A stretch of DNA of 64,000 bases from assembly GCA_963728295.1 (NCBI GenBank), contig CAVSKB010000019.1:1136162-1200161 (forward strand), written 5' to 3'. Origin of the DNA: DATJKD01 sp963728295. Lineage in GTDB: Bacteria; Pseudomonadota; Gammaproteobacteria; Steroidobacterales; Steroidobacteraceae. The notes below the pieces were generated by a model that saw only the letters and a program-made list of their open reading frames with translations, was not told the DNA's origin and searched no databases. The position numbers and the translations under genes are program-made. Numbering within the stretch: position 1 is the stretch's first letter; every line of letters starts with the position of its first letter. Shown in pieces: positions 45,321 to 55,755 of this stretch.

Positions 45321-46547
45321 GTGCAACGCGACGCAGCGCAGATCAAGCTCCTCGTCGCCTCTTTCGCCGGCCTCGCGACCGGCTACTCGGTCTTTGCCGG
45401 CGTAGTGTTCGGCCTGTTCATTGAACCCCTCTCCGGTGCGTTCGGCTGGAGTCGTACCGCAATTTCCGGCGCGTTGACGCTCTGCTCGGCATCGATCGTC
45501 GTGCTCGCGCCACTTGCCGGCGCACTGCTCGATCGTCACGGAGTCCGGACGATCTTGATTCCATCGATCGGCCTCTTTGGCGTCGCCGTCGCGGCGTTGT
45601 CTGCCCAGACGGGCCAATTGTGGGTCTTTTACGGCTTGGCCTTCGCGATCGCGCTCACCGGGATGGCGACGCTGCCTCCGACGTACAGCCGGATGCTGGT
45701 AAACGCGTTCTCTCGGCGCCGCGGCCTTGCATTGAGCATTGCGCTCTCCGGGGTCGGCGTGGCAGCGGTCGTTCTACCGCTCGTGTTGGAGCGGGCGATC
45801 GCCAATTACGGATGGCGGACGGCGTACCTGTGCTTCGCCCTTGTAGTCCTCTTGGTCGGGTGGCCCGTCGTGATGGCGTGGTTGCGTGAGGTGCCACCGA
45901 GCACGACTGCATCCGGTGTTGCTCGCCCTGAGACCTCCGGATCCGCATTCTGGAGTACACGGCGTGCGCTTCTGCGACAAACCCCACTGCCGCGCCTGGC
46001 GGTCGCCTGCTTTCTCCTCGGCCTCAGCCTGTTCGGCGTGGTCGTTCATTTTGTTCCGTGGTTTTCGATCGAACTCGGATCGACACAGAAAGCGGCCGCG
46101 GCCGCCTCACTTCTCGGCCTTTCGACCTTTGCGAGTCGGCTGCTGTGCGGATGGTTGCTGGATCGCGTGTTTGCACCCTACCTCGCGGCCGGAGTCTTTG
46201 CTGTGGCAGCTCTGTCGCTGTTTTACATCGGTGCCACGGACCTGACCGCTGGTGTGTTGGTCGCGGTGGCGCTGATCGGGTTGGCCAATGGCGCGGATTT
46301 CGACATCATTTCCTATCTCGTCAGCCGCTACGTTCCATTAAGCCACTACACGTGGGCGTACGGCGTCGTCTATAGCGCGTTCCTCGCCGGCGCGACCGTG
46401 GGCCCGCTGTTGCTGGGGTTCGCGTACGACCAGAAGGGCTCGTATGCACTCGGCGTCCAGGTGTTCGCCGTCGCCGTCCTGGCAGCAGCGGGCGTGTTCG
46501 TCACGCTGGGGCCGTACCGAGAGCCACTGCACCCGAATGCAGAATGA
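45321..46547 (+). CDS. MFS transporter (OFA/MCT-like)
   Basis: A 408-residue MFS protein with about twelve helices. The start resembles monocarboxylate/oxalate-formate-type members (GYSVFAGVVFGLFIEPLSGAFGWSRTAIS); the motif after helix 2 is LLDRHGVRTIL. GTG start 8 bp after the hydrolase stop, so co-transcribed. Likely transports an organic acid released by the hydrolase or the intact substrate. Stop at 46547; 164 bp of non-coding DNA without visible structure follows before hutF. Confidence 0.8.
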   Translation: MQRDAAQIKLLVASFAGLATGYSVFAGVVFGLFIEPLSGAFGWSRTAISGALTLCSASIVVLAPLAGALLDRHGVRTILIPSIGLFGVAVAALSAQTGQLWVFYGLAFAIALTGMATLPPTYSRMLVNAFSRRRGLALSIALSGVGVAAVVLPLVLERAIANYGWRTAYLCFALVVLLVGWPVVMAWLREVPPSTTASGVARPETSGSAFWSTRRALLRQTPLPRLAVACFLLGLSLFGVVVHFVPWFSIELGSTQKAAAAASLLGLSTFASRLLCGWLLDRVFAPYLAAGVFAVAALSLFYIGATDLTAGVLVAVALIGLANGADFDIISYLVSRYVPLSHYTWAYGVVYSAFLAGATVGPLLLGFAYDQKGSYALGVQVFAVAVLAAAGVFVTLGPYREPLHPNAE

Positions 46548-46711
46548 CGGCCCGGTCTACCGTCCCTCGAAGAAAATGTGGGCCCAGTGCTTTGAACTGC
46601 CTGTTGCTGTCGGGCGTTTCGAGTACTTCCGAAATTCGCTGATAATGCGCGAACCGTCAGGCGTCGAGGTAAAGGGTCTACGAGCTCGTGCGCCCAGGCA
46701 CTGCAAGCTCG

Positions 46712-48097
46712 TCACGCTGTCTGGCCGAGCCTGGCCGTCAGCCGCTCGAGTACCTCGAGATAGCGTCGCTCGATCCGTGCGGCATGGATGTGCCGTCCGT
46801 TCGACACGAGCTTGCGCCCGGCACGCCAGACGCAATCGACCATCGGCCGGCGCGCGGCGAAGATCCAGTGATCGAGCCACTGGTCCGGCTTCGTCGCGAC
46901 GAAGGGTGCGGTCGCCGTGTCGAGCGACACGATGTCGGCGGGCGCGCCGACCACCAGGCCAGCGTCCGGCACGCCCAGCGATCGCGCGCCGCCCGCCTGC
47001 GCGATCTCGAACAACACGTGTCCGGTCGAGGCTCCGCCCGGTGTGGCGAGGACGTTGCGCGCGCGGCGCACGAGCCGCTGCCCATACTCGAGGAGCCGCA
47101 GCTCGCCGGCTGCATCGATCGACACGTTCGAATCCGTGCCGACGCTGAAAACGCCACCCTGCGCAAGGTATTCCGCGGCCGGGAAAACGCCATCGCCGAG
47201 ATTGGCCTCGGTGATCGGGCAGAGCCCGACCACCGCGCCGCTGCGCGCCAGGCCCGAAAGCTCCTCCGGCATCACGTGCGTTGCATGGATCAGCGACCAG
47301 CGTGGATCGACCTGGAAGCGGTCGAGCAACCACTGCACCGGCGATTGACCCGACCGGGCGATGCAGTCAGCCACTTCCTGCCTCTGCTCGGCGATGTGCA
47401 GATGAAACGGGTCGCGGGGCCGCAGCCGCTCGAGCGCACGCAGCTCCGATTCGTCAACCGCGCGCAGACTGTGCGGTGCGACGCCGAGCACCGCATCGGA
47501 GAGCGTTGCCGTCGCGCGCTCGCACGATGCAAGAAGCCGCTCGAACTGGTCGAGGCTGCAGATGAACCGGCGTTGCGCCGCGGTGGGCGGCGCGCCACCG
47601 AAGCCTGCATGCGCATAGAACACCGGCAGCAGCGTCAGCGCGATCCCGGTTTCCGCGGCGGCAGCAGCGATCCGGCCAGCCATCTCGCCGATATCGCCGT
47701 ACTCGGCCCCGCTTGAATCGTGGTGCAGGTAATGGAACTCCCCCACCCGCGTGAACCCGGCCTCGAGCATCTCGGCGTAGGCTTGCGCGGCGACCGCCTC
47801 GACCTCGTCCGGACCGATGCCGTCGAGAAAGCGGTACATCGTGTCGCGCCAGGTCCAGAACGAGGCGGGGGCCGCGTCCTTGCACTCGGTCAGACCGGCG
47901 ATCGCTCGCTGGAAGGCGTGGCTGTGACCGTTGTTCAAGGCCGGCAATCCCACGGTGTGGCGCTCGCCAGCACCGTCCGCTGGCGCGCGTTCCTCGATCG
48001 CCGCGATTCGCCCGTCGTCCACCGTCACGCTGACGTCGCGGCCCCAGCCGGCAGGCAGCAGGGCCCAATCGAAATGCAGGATCGAGCGGCTCGTCAT
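46712..48097 (-). CDS. hutF: Formimidoylglutamate deiminase
   Basis: A 461-residue amidohydrolase. Marks of HutF: NNGHSHAFQRAIAG (zinc His pair), ASFWTWRDTMYRFL, GEFHYLHHD, HLHIAEQRQEV, IHATH, ITEANLGDGVFPA and GTDSNVSI (catalytic Asp). It converts N-formimidoyl-L-glutamate to N-formyl-L-glutamate and ammonia in the five-step histidine pathway, and HutG downstream on the other strand completes that route. ATG at 48097; the 31-residue N-terminal extension of the open frame is not protein-like. hutH, hutU and hutI are not in the window. Confidence 0.9.
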   Translation of the reverse strand: MTSRSILHFDWALLPAGWGRDVSVTVDDGRIAAIEERAPADGAGERHTVGLPALNNGHSHAFQRAIAGLTECKDAAPASFWTWRDTMYRFLDGIGPDEVEAVAAQAYAEMLEAGFTRVGEFHYLHHDSSGAEYGDIGEMAGRIAAAAAETGIALTLLPVFYAHAGFGGAPPTAAQRRFICSLDQFERLLASCERATATLSDAVLGVAPHSLRAVDESELRALERLRPRDPFHLHIAEQRQEVADCIARSGQSPVQWLLDRFQVDPRWSLIHATHVMPEELSGLARSGAVVGLCPITEANLGDGVFPAAEYLAQGGVFSVGTDSNVSIDAAGELRLLEYGQRLVRRARNVLATPGGASTGHVLFEIAQAGGARSLGVPDAGLVVGAPADIVSLDTATAPFVATKPDQWLDHWIFAARRPMVDCVWRAGRKLVSNGRHIHAARIERRYLEVLERLTARLGQTA

Positions 48098-48202
48098 CAG
48101 TGTTTCCCGCCCCGTGGGGCGGCGGCATCTTCGCCGAAAACGCGCGGCTTGTCCGTAGCGGTAAGATCCGCACTCCTGCCGCGAGATCAAGAGAAATCGA
48201 AC

Positions 48203-51132
48203 ATGCCGGGACCCGTGACGATGGTGAGCCCTCAGGCCCGGAGAATCGTGATCGCGGGAATCGCCGCCTTGCTGGCCGCTTGCAGCGGCGGCGGCGGTGG
48301 CGGCAGCACGCCGGCGCCGACCGTGACGCTCCAGGCGGAACCGACCGAGGTTGCATCCGGCGGGACGACGACGCTCACCTGGTCGAGCACCAACGCCGAT
48401 TCGTGCCAGGCGTCCGGCGGCTGGAGCGGCGCGATGCTGGTATCCGGCTCGGAGACCTCCGGTCCGCTGACCGCGTCGACGACTTTCACGCTGGACTGCA
48501 CGGGCCGGGGTGGGACCGCCTCGGCCAGCGTCACCGTCGCGTTGCTGGGGGGAACGGGCACGGTCGCCGGGAACCTGCTCGTGCCGACGATTTCGCGCTC
48601 GGACAGCGACGTCAACGACCCGTTCGCGTGCCGTTCGCCCCGAACGACAACGACGCTGCAGGCGCAGATGATGCCGAATCCGGTCGTGATCGGCGGGTAC
48701 GTCAACGTCGCCGAACCAGGGCCCCGACGGTCGATCGTTCGCGAGCGGCGATATGACGACGTCTACAGGATGGATCTGGTCGCGGGGCAGGTTATCGAGC
48801 TCGTGATTCCGTCTGCCCTGGCCGGCGGCGACGACGTGGACCTCTTTCTTTACAACTCGAACATTCGAGCTCGTCGATTCGGCCGAAGGTGTCGGCCAGG
48901 TCGAGCAAGTCGTCGTTCACCGTGACCCCGGCGGACGGCACGTACTTCGTCGACGTTTTCGTCTTCTCCGGGGCGCCGCAATGTACCGTCTTAGCGTCGG
49001 CCAGTCGACCGTGACGTCGAATGTCGCCCGAGACTGCGCCTCAGCGATGATTTCATTCCCGGCGAAGTCATCGTCACGCTCAAGAGCGCTCGGCGACCCT
49101 GCCGCAAAGACAGCCAAGAGCGACGCGATCCTGGCGGTCCGGTACGGCACAGGCCGGAAAGGTGGCGAGCCGGGGCGCGCGATGCTGCTCAAGCTACCGC
49201 CCGACGCCGCACCGGTCACCGGCGGCATGACGCCGTGGTCACGCACGGCGACGGCGAACTCGAAGGCGGGCTCCGCCACAACTGGCGGTGCCGCGTACAC
49301 GGCGACCCGTCGCTGGCGTGTCGCAAACGCCGCGCAGCAGCGCAAGCTCGACACGATCCTCTACGCCAAGCGGCTGCGCAGCGATCCCGAAGTCCGCAGT
49401 GCAGACCTCAACCGCGTGATGCGCGCATCGGCGGTGCCAAACGACCCCGGCTACCCACTCCAGCGCTGGCATTACGAGCAGATCCAGCTCCCCGGCGCGT
49501 GGGACATTACGACGGGTAGTACCGCGATCCGCGTCGCCGTCGTCGACACCGGCGTAGCGCCGCATCCGGATCTCGCCTCCAAGCTCATCGATGGTCGCGA
49601 CCTGATCAGCAGCCCGACCAACCAGGACGGTGACGGCATCGACGCCGATCCCACCGATCCCGGCTGCGTGATCGGGGGCGGCTCGATCTTCCATGGCACG
49701 CACGTCGCCGGCACTATCGGCGCCCGCAGCAACGATGGGAGCGGCGTCGCCGGTGTGTCCTGGGGGGCGCGGATCATGCCGGTGCGCGTGCTGGACGGCT
49801 GCGCCGGCACCGGCACCAGCTTCGACATCATCCAAGGCATCCGCTACGCGGCCGGGTTGAGCAACGACTCCGGAACGCTGCCCTCGCAGCGCGCCGCCGT
49901 GATTAACATGAGTTTTGGCGCGAGCGGAGCATGTGACGCCAGCGCGGAGGACCTCTTTACGCAGGTACGCGCCCAGGGCGTGGTCGTCGTCGCAGCCGCC
50001 GGCAACGACGCCACCAGCGCGCCGCAGACACCGGCCTCCTGTCCCAACGTCATCAGTGTGGCGTCCGTCGGGCCGTTGCGGACCAGGGCGCCATACTCGA
50101 ATTTCGGCCCATCGATCGATGTGGCTGCGCCCGGCGGCGACATGCGTCGCGACATCGACGGCGACGGGCAACCCGGACGGGGTCTACAGCACGCATGCCA
50201 CCGGCGGCGGCTCGAACACCACGCCCACGCTCGAGCATCTGCAGGGCACGTCGATGGCCGCACCCCACGTCTCTGGTGTGATCGCGCTGATGCTGAGCAG
50301 GAATTCCGCGGCAACACCCGCGCAGATCGACGGGCTCCTCGCGCAGGGAATGCTGACAGATGACATCGGTCCGCCCGGACCCGACGAGCTCGGGGCCGGG
50401 CTCATCAATGCGCGCAAGGCGATCGCGGCAGTCGATCCGTCGCTGCCAGCGCTGCCGCCGACGCTGAGCGTGACGCCCTCCTCGCTCGCCTTTGGCGACA
50501 TCGGAACGACGGCGCAGGTGTTCGTCACGAACTCGGGCGGCGGCGCGCTCACCATCACCGGGGTTACGGCGTCGGTTACGGCGCCCGAGCAGTGGCTTTC
50601 GGTGACGCCGACGTCCGTCAACGCCAACGGTCTGGGCGTCTATACGGTGAGCGTCAATCGCGGCTCGCTCGTCGACGGCAGCTACTCCGGCTTCGTCGAC
50701 TTCGCCTCCAACGGTGGCACGGTGCGCGTCGACGTCATCATGGAGGTGGCCCCGGTCACCGGTGAGCCGAGCGCTGGCATGGAGTACATACTGCTGATCG
50801 ATGCGGTCACGGACGAGTCGATCGACCAGGTGGAAGTGCAGGCGGACGGAAGCTCCACTCCTTACCAGTTCGACTTGGTGCCCGCGGGCGAGTACACCCT
50901 GCTGTCCGGCACCGATCTCAACAACGACGGGTTCATCTGCGACCCCGCCGAAGCCTGCGGCGCCTATCCGGTCGAGAGCTCGCCCGTACGAATCGTGGTC
51001 GGCACGGGAGTCGTCGACGGACTGGATTTCCTGGTCGCATACCGCATCGGAGTACCGACCTCCTCGGACTCGAAGAGCACATCGAAAGGCGTGCGGCCGG
51101 TGATGCGGCAACGACGGATCATCCATGAGTGA
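48203..51132 (+). CDS. Secreted subtilisin-family (S8) serine protease lipoprotein, several frameshifts
   Basis: About 975 residues when joined. Lipoprotein signal (IAALLAACS) then a Gly run, an Ig-like segment, a pre-peptidase-type domain, and the S8 catalytic domain with Asp (VVDTGVAPHPDL), His (HGTHVAGTIGA) and Ser (GTSMAAPHVSG). The C-terminal part has a beta-sandwich (SVTPSSLAFGDIGTTAQ) repeat and a carboxypeptidase-regulatory-like end. Frames change near 48868, twice or more between 48930 and 49060, and near 50170. The catalytic core is complete. The stop overlaps the hutD start (GTGA). A surface protease supplying peptides and histidine is a reasonable role. Confidence 0.78.
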
Positions 51133-51740
51133 GCATTGACCTGAAGATCCTGCAACCCTCGCAGGTCACACCCGAACCCTGGGCCAACGGCGGCGGACGG
51201 ACGCGCACGCTGCTCGCATGGCCCGATCCGGGACACTGGGTCGTGCGCATCAGCGTCGCCGACGTCGAGAAGGCAGGCCCGTTCTCGGTGTTCGCCGGTG
51301 TCGATCGCTGGTTCGCGGTGCTCGAGGGCGACGGGGTGGATCTCGCGACCGGCGGCCATGCGCCGGTCGTCGTGCGGGCGGCGGACGAGGAGATGCACGC
51401 GTTTCCGGGCGACGTCGCGACCGACTGCGCGGCTGCTGGGAGAGGAGGCGACCCGCGACCTGAACGTGATGGTGCGACGAGGCGAGGCGCGTGCGACGAT
51501 TCGTCGCCTGCGGGACGGCGGCCTGCGCTCGAACGCCGAGTTGCTCGCGTGCTTCGTGTGCGACGGATGCGGAGCTCGCGAACGGCGCCGGGCGCGCCGA
51601 TCGCACTCGCACCGCATACACTCGCCTGGCTCGAAAACCGTGCTCGTGGAACGCAGGTGCTGCAGCTCTCCGGGCACGCACCGCGCGGCTGGTGGATCGA
51701 GGCCAACAAAACCACTCGCGATGACGATCAAGCAGACTGA
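51129..51740 (+). CDS. hutD: HutD-family protein, two compensating frameshifts
   Basis: About 203 residues of the HutD/Ves cupin family: opening ILQPSQVTPEPWANGGGRTR, then WVVRISVADVEKAGPFSVF, and FRxEGDGVDL-like core. Frames change near 51430 and 51575 and return. The original-frame C-terminus IALAPHTLAWL is family-like. GTG start overlaps the protease stop by four bases. HutD is needed for control or balance of histidine use in Pseudomonas; its molecular role is not settled. Overlaps hutG by 20 bp. Confidence 0.75.
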   Translation: MSIDLKILQPSQVTPEPWANGGGRTRTLLAWPDPGHWVVRISVADVEKAGPFSVFAGVDRWFAVLEGDGVDLATGGHAPVVVRAADEEMHAFPGDVATDCAAAGRGGDPRPERDGATRRGACDDSSPAGRRPALERRVARVLRVRRMRSSRTAPGAPIALAPHTLAWLENRARGTQVLQLSGHAPRGWWIEANKTTRDDDQAD

Positions 51741-52584
51741 CAACTGGTACGACTGGCTCGTCGTCGAGCGCGGCGATGCGCCGCTGGTGCTGTCCATACC
51801 GCACGCGGGCACCCGCCTGCCCGCGGCTATCGAGTCGCGGCTGGCATCACCCTGGCTCGCTCGCAAAGACACCGACTGGTACGTCGACCGGCTGTATTCG
51901 TTCGGCGGCGCACTCGGTGCTACCGTCATCCGGACGCTCATGTCGCGGACCGTGATCGACGTAAACCGCGACCCCGAGGGCCACTCGCTCTACCCCGGGC
52001 AGGCAACGACCGAGCTCTGTCCCACGACCACGTTCGATGGCGAGCCCTTGTATCGCGCAGGCGATGAGCCGGATTCCCGCGAGATCGCCGCGCGGCGTGA
52101 GCGGTACTACACGCCGTATCACGCCGCGATCGCGACCGAGATCCGCCGGCTGCGCGAACGGCATGACAGAGTCGTGCTGTTCGATGCGCACTCGATCCGC
52201 TCGGTCGTACCGCGGCTCTTCGACGGCACGCTGCCCGTTTTCAACCTGGGCACGAACTCAGGGCGGAGCTGCGCGGCGGACCTTGCGCATTCCCTGCAGG
52301 CGATCTGCAACTCGAGTGGCCTGCCGACAGTCGTCGATGGCAGGTTCAAGGGCGGCTACATCACGCGTCATTACGGGCAACCCGACAGCGGCATGCACGC
52401 CGTACAGCTCGAGCTCGCGATGCGCGGTTATCTCGAGGAACCGGCGGCCGACATTCAGGAGCACAACTGGCCTCCGTCGTACGGGGCGGCCCGCGCGACC
52501 GGGCTCGTAGGGACGCTGCGGCGCCTGGTGGAGACAATGATAGCTTTTGTACGCGGCCCCACCGCCTCGCGCGAGGCGCGATAA
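51721..52584 (+). CDS. hutG: N-formylglutamate deformylase
   Basis: A 287-residue amidohydrolase. Marks: LVLSIPHAGTRLP, DTDWYVDRLYSF, TVIDVNRDPEGHSLYPGQ, VVLFDAHSIRS, GGYITRHYG and the C-terminal QLELAMRGYLEE. It hydrolyses N-formyl-L-glutamate to glutamate and formate, the last step of the HutF/HutG route. ATG at 51721 inside the hutD end, so translationally coupled. Two bases after its stop the TIR gene begins. Confidence 0.9.
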   Translation: MTIKQTDNWYDWLVVERGDAPLVLSIPHAGTRLPAAIESRLASPWLARKDTDWYVDRLYSFGGALGATVIRTLMSRTVIDVNRDPEGHSLYPGQATTELCPTTTFDGEPLYRAGDEPDSREIAARRERYYTPYHAAIATEIRRLRERHDRVVLFDAHSIRSVVPRLFDGTLPVFNLGTNSGRSCAADLAHSLQAICNSSGLPTVVDGRFKGGYITRHYGQPDSGMHAVQLELAMRGYLEEPAADIQEHNWPPSYGAARATGLVGTLRRLVETMIAFVRGPTASREAR

Positions 52585-52586
52585 CC

Positions 52587-54361
52587 ATGGCCGACGTCTT
52601 CGTTTCCTACGCCCGCAGCGACAAGGCGCGCGTCGCGCCGCTGGTCGGCGCGATCGAGGCGCAGGGCTGGTCGGTCTGGTGGGACCCGGAGATCGCTCCC
52701 GGCCAGGAGTTCGACCGCCAGATCGCCGCGGAACTCAAGCTCGCCAGCGCCGTACTGGTGGTCTGGACGCCGAATTCAGTGGAGTCGCGCTGGGTGCGCG
52801 GCGAGGCGCGCGAGGCAGCCGAGCGCGGCATCCTCGTCCCCGTGCGCTTTGAGAGACGCCAGCCTGCCGATCGACGTGCGCGCGTTTCACACCACCGATC
52901 TCGATGACTCGGCAAAGGACGCCCGGAGTCCACAGGTGCAGGAGATGTTGCGTGCGCTCGGCGCCATGATCGCGCGCCAGCGGGCGCCCCAGGCTGCGAC
53001 GGCGAGCTCTAGCCCCGCCCTGCCCGCGTCCGCGCGGGCCCGCTCGCGTCGCGATCTGCGTCCTGCCCTTCGCCAACATGAGCGGCGATCCGGAGCAGGA
53101 GTATTTCAGCGACGGTATCACCGAGGACATCATCACGGACCTGAGCAAGGTCTCGGCGCTGGCGGTGACCTCCCGCAACAGCGCCTTCGTGTTCAAGGGC
53201 AAGCACGTCGATGTCCCGAAAGTCGCACGCGAGCTCAAGGTCAGCCATGTGCTGGAAGGCAGCGTGCGAAGAGCAGGTGGCCGCGTACGGATCACCGCCC
53301 AGCTGGTGGACGGGTCGAGCAACGATCACGTCTGGGCCGAACGTTACGACCGCGACTTGAACGACATCTTCGCGCTGCAGGACGAAATCTCCGAAGCGAT
53401 CGTCAAGGCTCTGAAACTCAAGCTCCTGCCAGAAGAGAAGAAGGCCATCGAGCAGCGCGGCACGGAAAATGTCGAGGCTTACAATCTCTACCTCATGGCG
53501 CGGCAGCTCTACGTCACTGGCCATGAAGGCGACGCTCGGCGGGGCGAAGCGATCATCCGCTTATGTGCGCGCGCGACCGAAATAGACCCGGGCTATGCGC
53601 GCGCCTGGGCGCTCATGGCCCTTGGGCAAATAATTCTGCGCTTCGCCATTGGAAGAGGAGACGATGACGGCTTGCTGGCGGCTGAACGGGCGCTCGCACT
53701 GGACGCCAATCTGGCCGAGGCCCATGCCGCAAAGGCCAGAATCCTGGCCGACTACCGGTCGTCATGATGAGGCGTCCGCCGAAATCGACATCGCCCTTGG
53801 TCTGGACGCCGAATCGTACGAGGTCAACCGGTCAGCCGGGTACTTGAGCTACAGGCAGCACCGGCTCGAGGACGCGATACGCTACTTTGAAAAAGCGACG
53901 ACGCTCATGGAGACGGACATCAATGCGCCTGCCATGTTGCTCAGCTGTTACAGGGCCGTCGGAGACTCCGACGGCAGGCTGCGCGCTGCGCGCATCGCAC
54001 TTGCACGGTCAGAAAAAGTACTGGCGCAGGATCCGAACAATGGAACGGTCATCGGCTACAGCGCCTACGCGCTCGGAGCCCTTGGCGAAGTTGAACGCGC
54101 CAAGGAGCGGAGAACCGCGCGCTGTTGATCGATCCCGATAATCTGAATATGCGCTACAACTTTGCCTGCACACTTGTCCTTGATCTGAACGAGATAGATG
54201 CGGCGCTGGATTTGCTCGGTCCGTTTTTCGAGACGGCGGCTACCGGTTTCTTGAACCACGCAAAGGCCGATCCGGACTTCGCTGTCCTCCGCGATAATCC
54301 GCGCTTCAAGGCGATGATCGCAGCCGCCGAGGCGCGGCTTGCGACGACGGCACAGACGTAG
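52587..54361 (+). CDS. TIR-TolB-like-TPR protein, four frameshifts
   Basis: About 590 residues when joined at about 52850, 53040, 53760 and 54110. N-terminal TIR_2 domain (ADVFVSYARSDKARV; WSVWWDPEIAPGQEF; ALVVWTPNS-like strand). Then a TolB-like segment (LPFANMSGDPEQEYFSDGI; LEGSVRRAGGRVRITAQL) known from class III cyclase-like signalling proteins, and TPR repeats to the end (AEAHAAKARIL; FNCTL-like). This domain order is common in proteobacteria; the role is signalling or a stress response, possibly NAD cleavage. The TIR catalytic Glu cannot be assigned by eye. No defence-system partner is nearby. Confidence 0.72.
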
Positions 54362-54484
54362 GGCACCTGGATCTGTATGATTCACGGCCCCGGAGCCGTG
54401 AATGTCCCGGCCCCATGCCGCTCTCAAGGTGGCACCCCACCTCCCAATCGAGCGGCCCAGCCTCGAGCTGGTCCAACGGAACGC

Positions 54485-55327
54485 ATGAAGACGCCTCCAG
54501 GCCTGCAACCCCTGATCGACGAGGGTGTAATCGACGAAGTCGTCCGTTCGCTGAAGAGCGGCAAGGAAGCGACCGTCTACGTGGTGCGCTCGGGTGCCCA
54601 GATGCGATGCGCCAAGGTCTATCGGAACATGGCGCAGCGCAGCTTTCAGAAGCGCGCCCAGTACCAGGAAGGACGCAAGGTTCGCGGCAGCCGGCAGGCT
54701 CGTGCGATCAGCAAGAGCACCCGCTTCGGTCGCAAGGAACAGGAAGTCGCCTGGAAAAATGCCGAGGTGGACGCGCTCTACCAGCTCGTGGCCGCGGGCG
54801 TGCGAGTACCCCGGCCGCACGGGTATTTCGACGGCGTGCTGATCATGGAACTGCTGACCGATGCATCAGGAGCACCTGCTCCGCGACTCGGGGAGCTGGA
54901 ACTCTCGGCCGAGACCGCGCGTGACTACCATCGCATCCTGATACGACAGGTCGTGCGCATGCTCTGCATCGGACTCATTCATGGCGACCTGTCGGAGTTC
55001 AACGTGCTGGTTACCCCCGACGGCCCGGTGATCATCGATCTTCCGCAGGCCGTCAACGCGGCGGGGAACAACGCTGCGCTCTCGATGCTGGAACGAGACG
55101 TGAACAATCTGCGGACCACGCTCGGTCGGTTTGCGCCCGAGTTGCTCGCCACCGAATTCGCGCGGGAAATGTGGTCGCTGTTCGAGCAGGGCGAATTGCG
55201 ACCCGACACCGAGCTCTCAGGTGTGTTCGCACGCGACGAGACCGTCGCCGATCCCGCCGACGTGATGCGCGTTATCGAGGACGCGCGCGAAGAAGAGCTG
55301 CAGCGCCGACTTCGCCTGGCCAGCTAG
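54485..55327 (+). CDS. RIO1-type serine protein kinase (PA4780 family)
   Basis: A 280-residue RIO kinase. Marks: SGKEATVYVV (26-34) with Lys44 (CAKVY), the RIO loop ISKSTRFGRKEQE, catalytic HGDLSEFNVLV and metal motif VIIDLPQAV. ATG at 54485 is the start that fits the family (MKTPPGLQPLIDEG). Bacterial RIO kinases of this kind are conserved in gammaproteobacteria; the role is poorly defined. Stop is 4 bp from the convergent dodecin stop. Confidence 0.88.
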   Translation: MKTPPGLQPLIDEGVIDEVVRSLKSGKEATVYVVRSGAQMRCAKVYRNMAQRSFQKRAQYQEGRKVRGSRQARAISKSTRFGRKEQEVAWKNAEVDALYQLVAAGVRVPRPHGYFDGVLIMELLTDASGAPAPRLGELELSAETARDYHRILIRQVVRMLCIGLIHGDLSEFNVLVTPDGPVIIDLPQAVNAAGNNAALSMLERDVNNLRTTLGRFAPELLATEFAREMWSLFEQGELRPDTELSGVFARDETVADPADVMRVIEDAREEELQRRLRLAS

Positions 55328-55331
55328 CGGC

Positions 55332-55556
55332 TCAGCCTTCGTACTTGAAGGACAGCGACACCCGCGCCCGATACGCGACGACCTTGCCGTTCTCGACCTT
55401 CATGTCGAGCTTGTTCACTTCGGCGATACGCAGGTCTCGCAGCGACTTGCCCGCCGTCTCAACCGCGCTCCTTGCAGCGTCCTCCCAGGAAACGGTGCTG
55501 GTGCCGATGATGTCCGTGACGCGATAAACGCCGCGGTCTCCTTTCTTCTTGGCCAT
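55332..55556 (-). CDS. Dodecin family flavin-binding protein
   Basis: A 74-residue protein matching dodecin along its full length: VYRVTDIIGTSTVSWEDAA with the flavin-stacking Trp, and the final strand VAYRARVSLSFKYE. Dodecins form hollow dodecamers that bind riboflavin, FMN or FAD pairs and buffer flavins. The ATG at 55556 has GAGCGG upstream. Convergent with the RIO kinase gene. Confidence 0.88.
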   Translation of the reverse strand: MAKKKGDRGVYRVTDIIGTSTVSWEDAARSAVETAGKSLRDLRIAEVNKLDMKVENGKVVAYRARVSLSFKYEG

Positions 55557-55755
55557 GTTCTTCCGCTCCTTCTGGTGATCAGGCGCGGTGACGACTTTAA
55601 CATAAGGCCATTTCCCTCAGCGCACATGCACCTTGCCGCCGCTCGGGCACACAGTGCCGAGCCGTCAGCGTCCCTTATGTAACAACGGTTGGACGACCGG
55701 CGCGTCCGGGACGAACATAGGACGGTCGGCCAGAACCCCGACAGCTGGAGGTCCA

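Noticed and set aside
52587..54361. Anti-phage TIR defence system
   Set aside because: No partner sensor or effector gene, no mobile context; the TolB-TPR part suggests signalling. Kept only as a low-key finding.
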